A DNA stretch of 64,000 nt from Mesaphorura yosii (taxonomy: Eukaryota; Arthropoda; Collembola; Poduromorpha; Tullbergiidae), in contig WIXG01000183.1 in the NCBI GenBank assembly GCA_009869945.1, positions 62,001 to 126,000 on the forward strand. Direction: 5' to 3'. Of this stretch, positions 61,101-64,000 are shown piece by piece (the first letter of the stretch is position 1; each line of letters opens with the position of its first letter). The notes below the pieces were generated by a model. It saw only the letters and a program-made list of their open reading frames with translations. It searched no databases and was not told the origin of the DNA. The translations under genes were made by a program, and so were the position numbers.

Positions 61101-64000
61101 AAATTTGATTTGTATATGTGAATGCATAAAATTGATTTAATAGAGTGGAAATAAATGGCGTGTATGTGGCACTTTTTGCATTTCATCAAGCTCTCACCCG
61201 AAACGACTCTTTCTCTTTCCCCGGACCATGCGCACGCACCCGCGTTCATTATTCTTCCGAGCTGAGGGTTTAAATGATATTTACGAGTCTTTTCTCTGTC
61301 TGTCGCCGTATCACATTTTTGTTTGGTGTATGGCACACAAAGGAATGCGAATGCAAGTTTGGGTGAGCAGCACTAATGGAATGCTTTTAGAACAGCTCAC
61401 CACCAGTGCAAGTAAATAAAAATGTCGACTTTCATATTTTTCTACCAAAAGCCTCTGCCATCGCCATCGCCATTGCACACTTGCAGCGTGCATTATTTAT
61501 TCATTGCTCATTTAAATGAAAACCAGCTGCAGTAAAATAATACGTAAACTCGACATAGACACAGACGCAGACATAGAATTTTATTGTTCCGGGCGATGGA
61601 CAAAAGCGAGGAGTCTGTAACAATGATAATGTGTATTGCGTATTACGCGTCGCAGGCAGGCCAAATGTAAATTGTTGTTTCATTTCGTTGTGTGTTTTAC
61701 TGTCGTGCTGCACTTCTGCCGGCAACCCCAACGATGGCTGTCAGTGTGACCGGAACATGTCACATCCATTTAACCACATAACAGCGGCCTACGACTGCGT
61801 CGGTCGTCGGGACGATGAGTACAAAATAATATTGCAGTGCGCAATAAAATGCTGATTTTCATCCTTTCAAACTTTCCACTGCACTGTGCAATTCTGCGGA
61901 CAGTCGGAGTCGGCGGCTCTGCGCTTGCCACTTTGGGAAGAGCCTCTTTTCATATGATGAGAATGGATCCGATGAATAAAGTGAGTTTAAGCATGTGCGT
62001 GTGCGTGCACTTGGAGAAAGGCAAATAATAAAGACCAGTCAAGATGAAAAATTGGATGAAATGAAATATCCCATTTCATTTGGATTTTTCCTGTATCTCT
62101 TCTCCTCAATTCTCACACGACTTTCACTTAATAAGCGTCCTTATTAATGCGCTTGCACTGAAGACTGAACCTTCTCCACTTGCATTCGCCGTGCCCAGCG
62201 AAATAATAAAAATAAAAGAAAGTTAAATAAAATCTTCAGACGAAATCTTTTCATTATTTCGTCTTGTCTTCCCTAATGATGAGCCGTGACAGCCTTACCT
62301 CCGTCCCGACGGAAGAAAGACGAAAGGCTATGTCCTTTGTCTATTTGCATCCGTCTACTTTCATTCCAGTCACTTACTGTCAACTTTTCCATGTCAGGAA
62401 ATTCGTACTTGTGCAGGGAAAACATGCTGCATGCACCGCTGAGCTTTTGTAGTCGGGTAATTGTTTCTTGTTTGAATAATTTCTTTCCAATTAAAATGGA
62501 CAATTATGGGACGAACGTCCGTTGTTTTCAAGCGGCGACTTGAATCGCTCTGACTGGACATAAAATTTCCTGTTCCGTCTTTCAAGTTGGCGAAATACAA
62601 CTTTAAATGGTAATTGGAAGGGAGAAATTATAATATTTTTGCTTTTTGTCGTGTCTTCAACAAATGACAATGACAATTCAACAGAAGCGTTTTTATTCGG
62701 CCAGAATGTGCTCTCATCAAATCACTATGGAAATGGGCAACATTGTGGACGAAAACATGTGTGCTGAAAATGTAAGAACAGTACTCGTTCCCTGAACCTA
62801 AATGTACAACAACGGCAGCAGGAGCAAAATGTTTCACAAGAAAGTGTCAGTGTCCTCATCTGTTTCAGACTCCAATTTGGATGGACACTGAGCTCTGAGC
62901 TTATTATGAACCAAGAATTCAATATGTTTTCATGAATATTGACAGGTGACAGACAGCTTGCCAACTGGAAGATGTGCAGCTGTTTCAGACGCCTGACGAC
63001 CTTTCACTTTTGACCTTGGCCTGCTCTAGCTAATAACTTATAACATATTTTGTCAATTCTGAGAACAGGGATCCTTTTATCTTACTCGTAAGATTGCTTT
63101 GACGAAGCAAATTGCCGTCCGTTCATCTTGAACTCGTGAACTCTAGCCCTCACCTTTTGTGGTAATATCAGATCAAATTAACTACAACACAAAGCAGCGA
63201 GCGAGACAAGTCTCCTTCGGTCAATCAAGACAGGAGGCAAACGCATTGCGGCCCGGCACTCATCTACCTTTTGCGGAAGAAGTGTGCTTACGTTTTGCCT
63301 TTCCTTCGCTCGGTGGAAAAGTAATCAAGAAAGTATTTATAATAGAAATTAAGACGGGAGAACAAAATAGAAAATAAAAGAACTGCCGAAACTTTGACAG
63401 GAGCAAAAAGTTGTTTCCAGATTATGAAAAGGTGGGAGACGGACGGGAGAACAATTGGATAAAATATAGTGCAATAATGCTGTGTTCGTGTTTATTCCTT
63501 GCCCGTCTTGCCTCTTTTCAATCTAGCGTAATCTGCACTCAACTTTCTTCGCGGAAGTTCATGTTGCCGTTCACAGACATGCGATGCTCGTCAGAAATAA
63601 TAAGGCTGCCAGTCCATTGGGCATAAGCAATGGCGAACGGAGTGGTTTAAATAAAAATATTGCCCGTCCACAATCGCCTGAACTGGTCACCTGATCCACA
63701 TCGACAAGTCCTTCGCCTAAGCACTTAATACCCGGCCTATTTTATAAACTCTCTTTTGTCGCGCAGCGACCCGTTAATTTCTGTCAACTTTGCCCAAAGT
63801 ATTAATAAACCTCACGCATCGGGCTCAACGCGAGCGTGAGACGTGTCAGACGGGCCCGGCATCCCTGAGAAAATCTCCGAAGGCTTGCGGATCTGCGTGC
63901 GATTTCCAAACACAGCAACTCGACTCATAAAACTTTGTAATTTAGGGTTTCAAATTAATTTCCACGATCCAGCTGAGCTGCAGAGAAAAGGAGCGGGAGA

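Larger units (their letters stand above)
53264..64000. other. Right flank, probably Beat intron 1 and upstream DNA
   Basis: The Beat Ig1 exon needs an upstream signal-peptide exon ending in phase 1. No - strand frame between 53264 and 64000 combines an ATG, a hydrophobic core and a donor in that phase, so the exon is probably beyond the window. Several open frames (53562..54221 on -, 54874..55086 on -, 58182..58625 on +) are noted as findings only. Hairpins at 54566, 57061 and 58120 are listed separately. Confidence 0.5.

Noticed and set aside
1-64000. CRISPR arrays, prokaryotic operons, rRNA
   Set aside because: No regularly spaced identical repeats, no gene-dense co-directional frames and no rRNA-like sequence were seen. 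The spliced genes show a eukaryotic nuclear genome.

Overview
This window looks like intron-rich, gene-poor arthropod nuclear DNA, probably pancrustacean. By eye it is AT-rich and full of TAATTA-type and polypurine stretches, with GC rising only in exons. No prokaryotic operons, CRISPR arrays, rRNA or convincing tRNA genes are visible. The arthropod assignment rests mainly on an unmistakable Beat (beaten path) family immunoglobulin gene and on a degenerate mariner-type transposon. The species cannot be told from this sequence.

Two genes are well supported, and both were assembled exon by exon with matching splice phases. On the + strand, 24078..42578 encodes an SH2 adaptor of the SHB/SHD/SHE/SHF family in three coding exons (897 aa predicted), with a 15.7 kb first coding intron. 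On the - strand, 53263..43607 carries five exons of a Beat family cell-surface protein. These cover two Ig domains, a Ser/Asn-rich linker and a C-terminal hydrophobic segment. The signal-peptide exon was not found and must lie to the right of 53263, possibly outside the window. The two genes converge, with about 1 kb between stop codons.

Weaker gene evidence: a first-exon-like signal peptide on the - strand (6169..6079), whose gene would continue off the left edge; a compact candidate gene on the - strand (14064..13599) with a 22-nt microexon, encoding about 51 aa with a SANT/Myb-like or coiled-helix pattern; and a TATA box plus possible 5'UTR exon about 1.4 kb upstream of the SH2 start codon.

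Mobile DNA: a broken mariner-type transposase at 18.7-19.6 kb, followed by what resembles the 3' tail of a non-LTR retrotransposon near 19.87-19.92 kb. The rest is intergenic or intronic. It contains a few unusually clean inverted repeats, notably three adjacent ones at 48.10-48.21 kb in a Beat intron and isolated perfect hairpins at 54.57, 57.06 and 58.12 kb. I see no convincing new multi-gene system. The most unusual items are the microexon gene, the hairpin cluster and the possible second signal-peptide gene.
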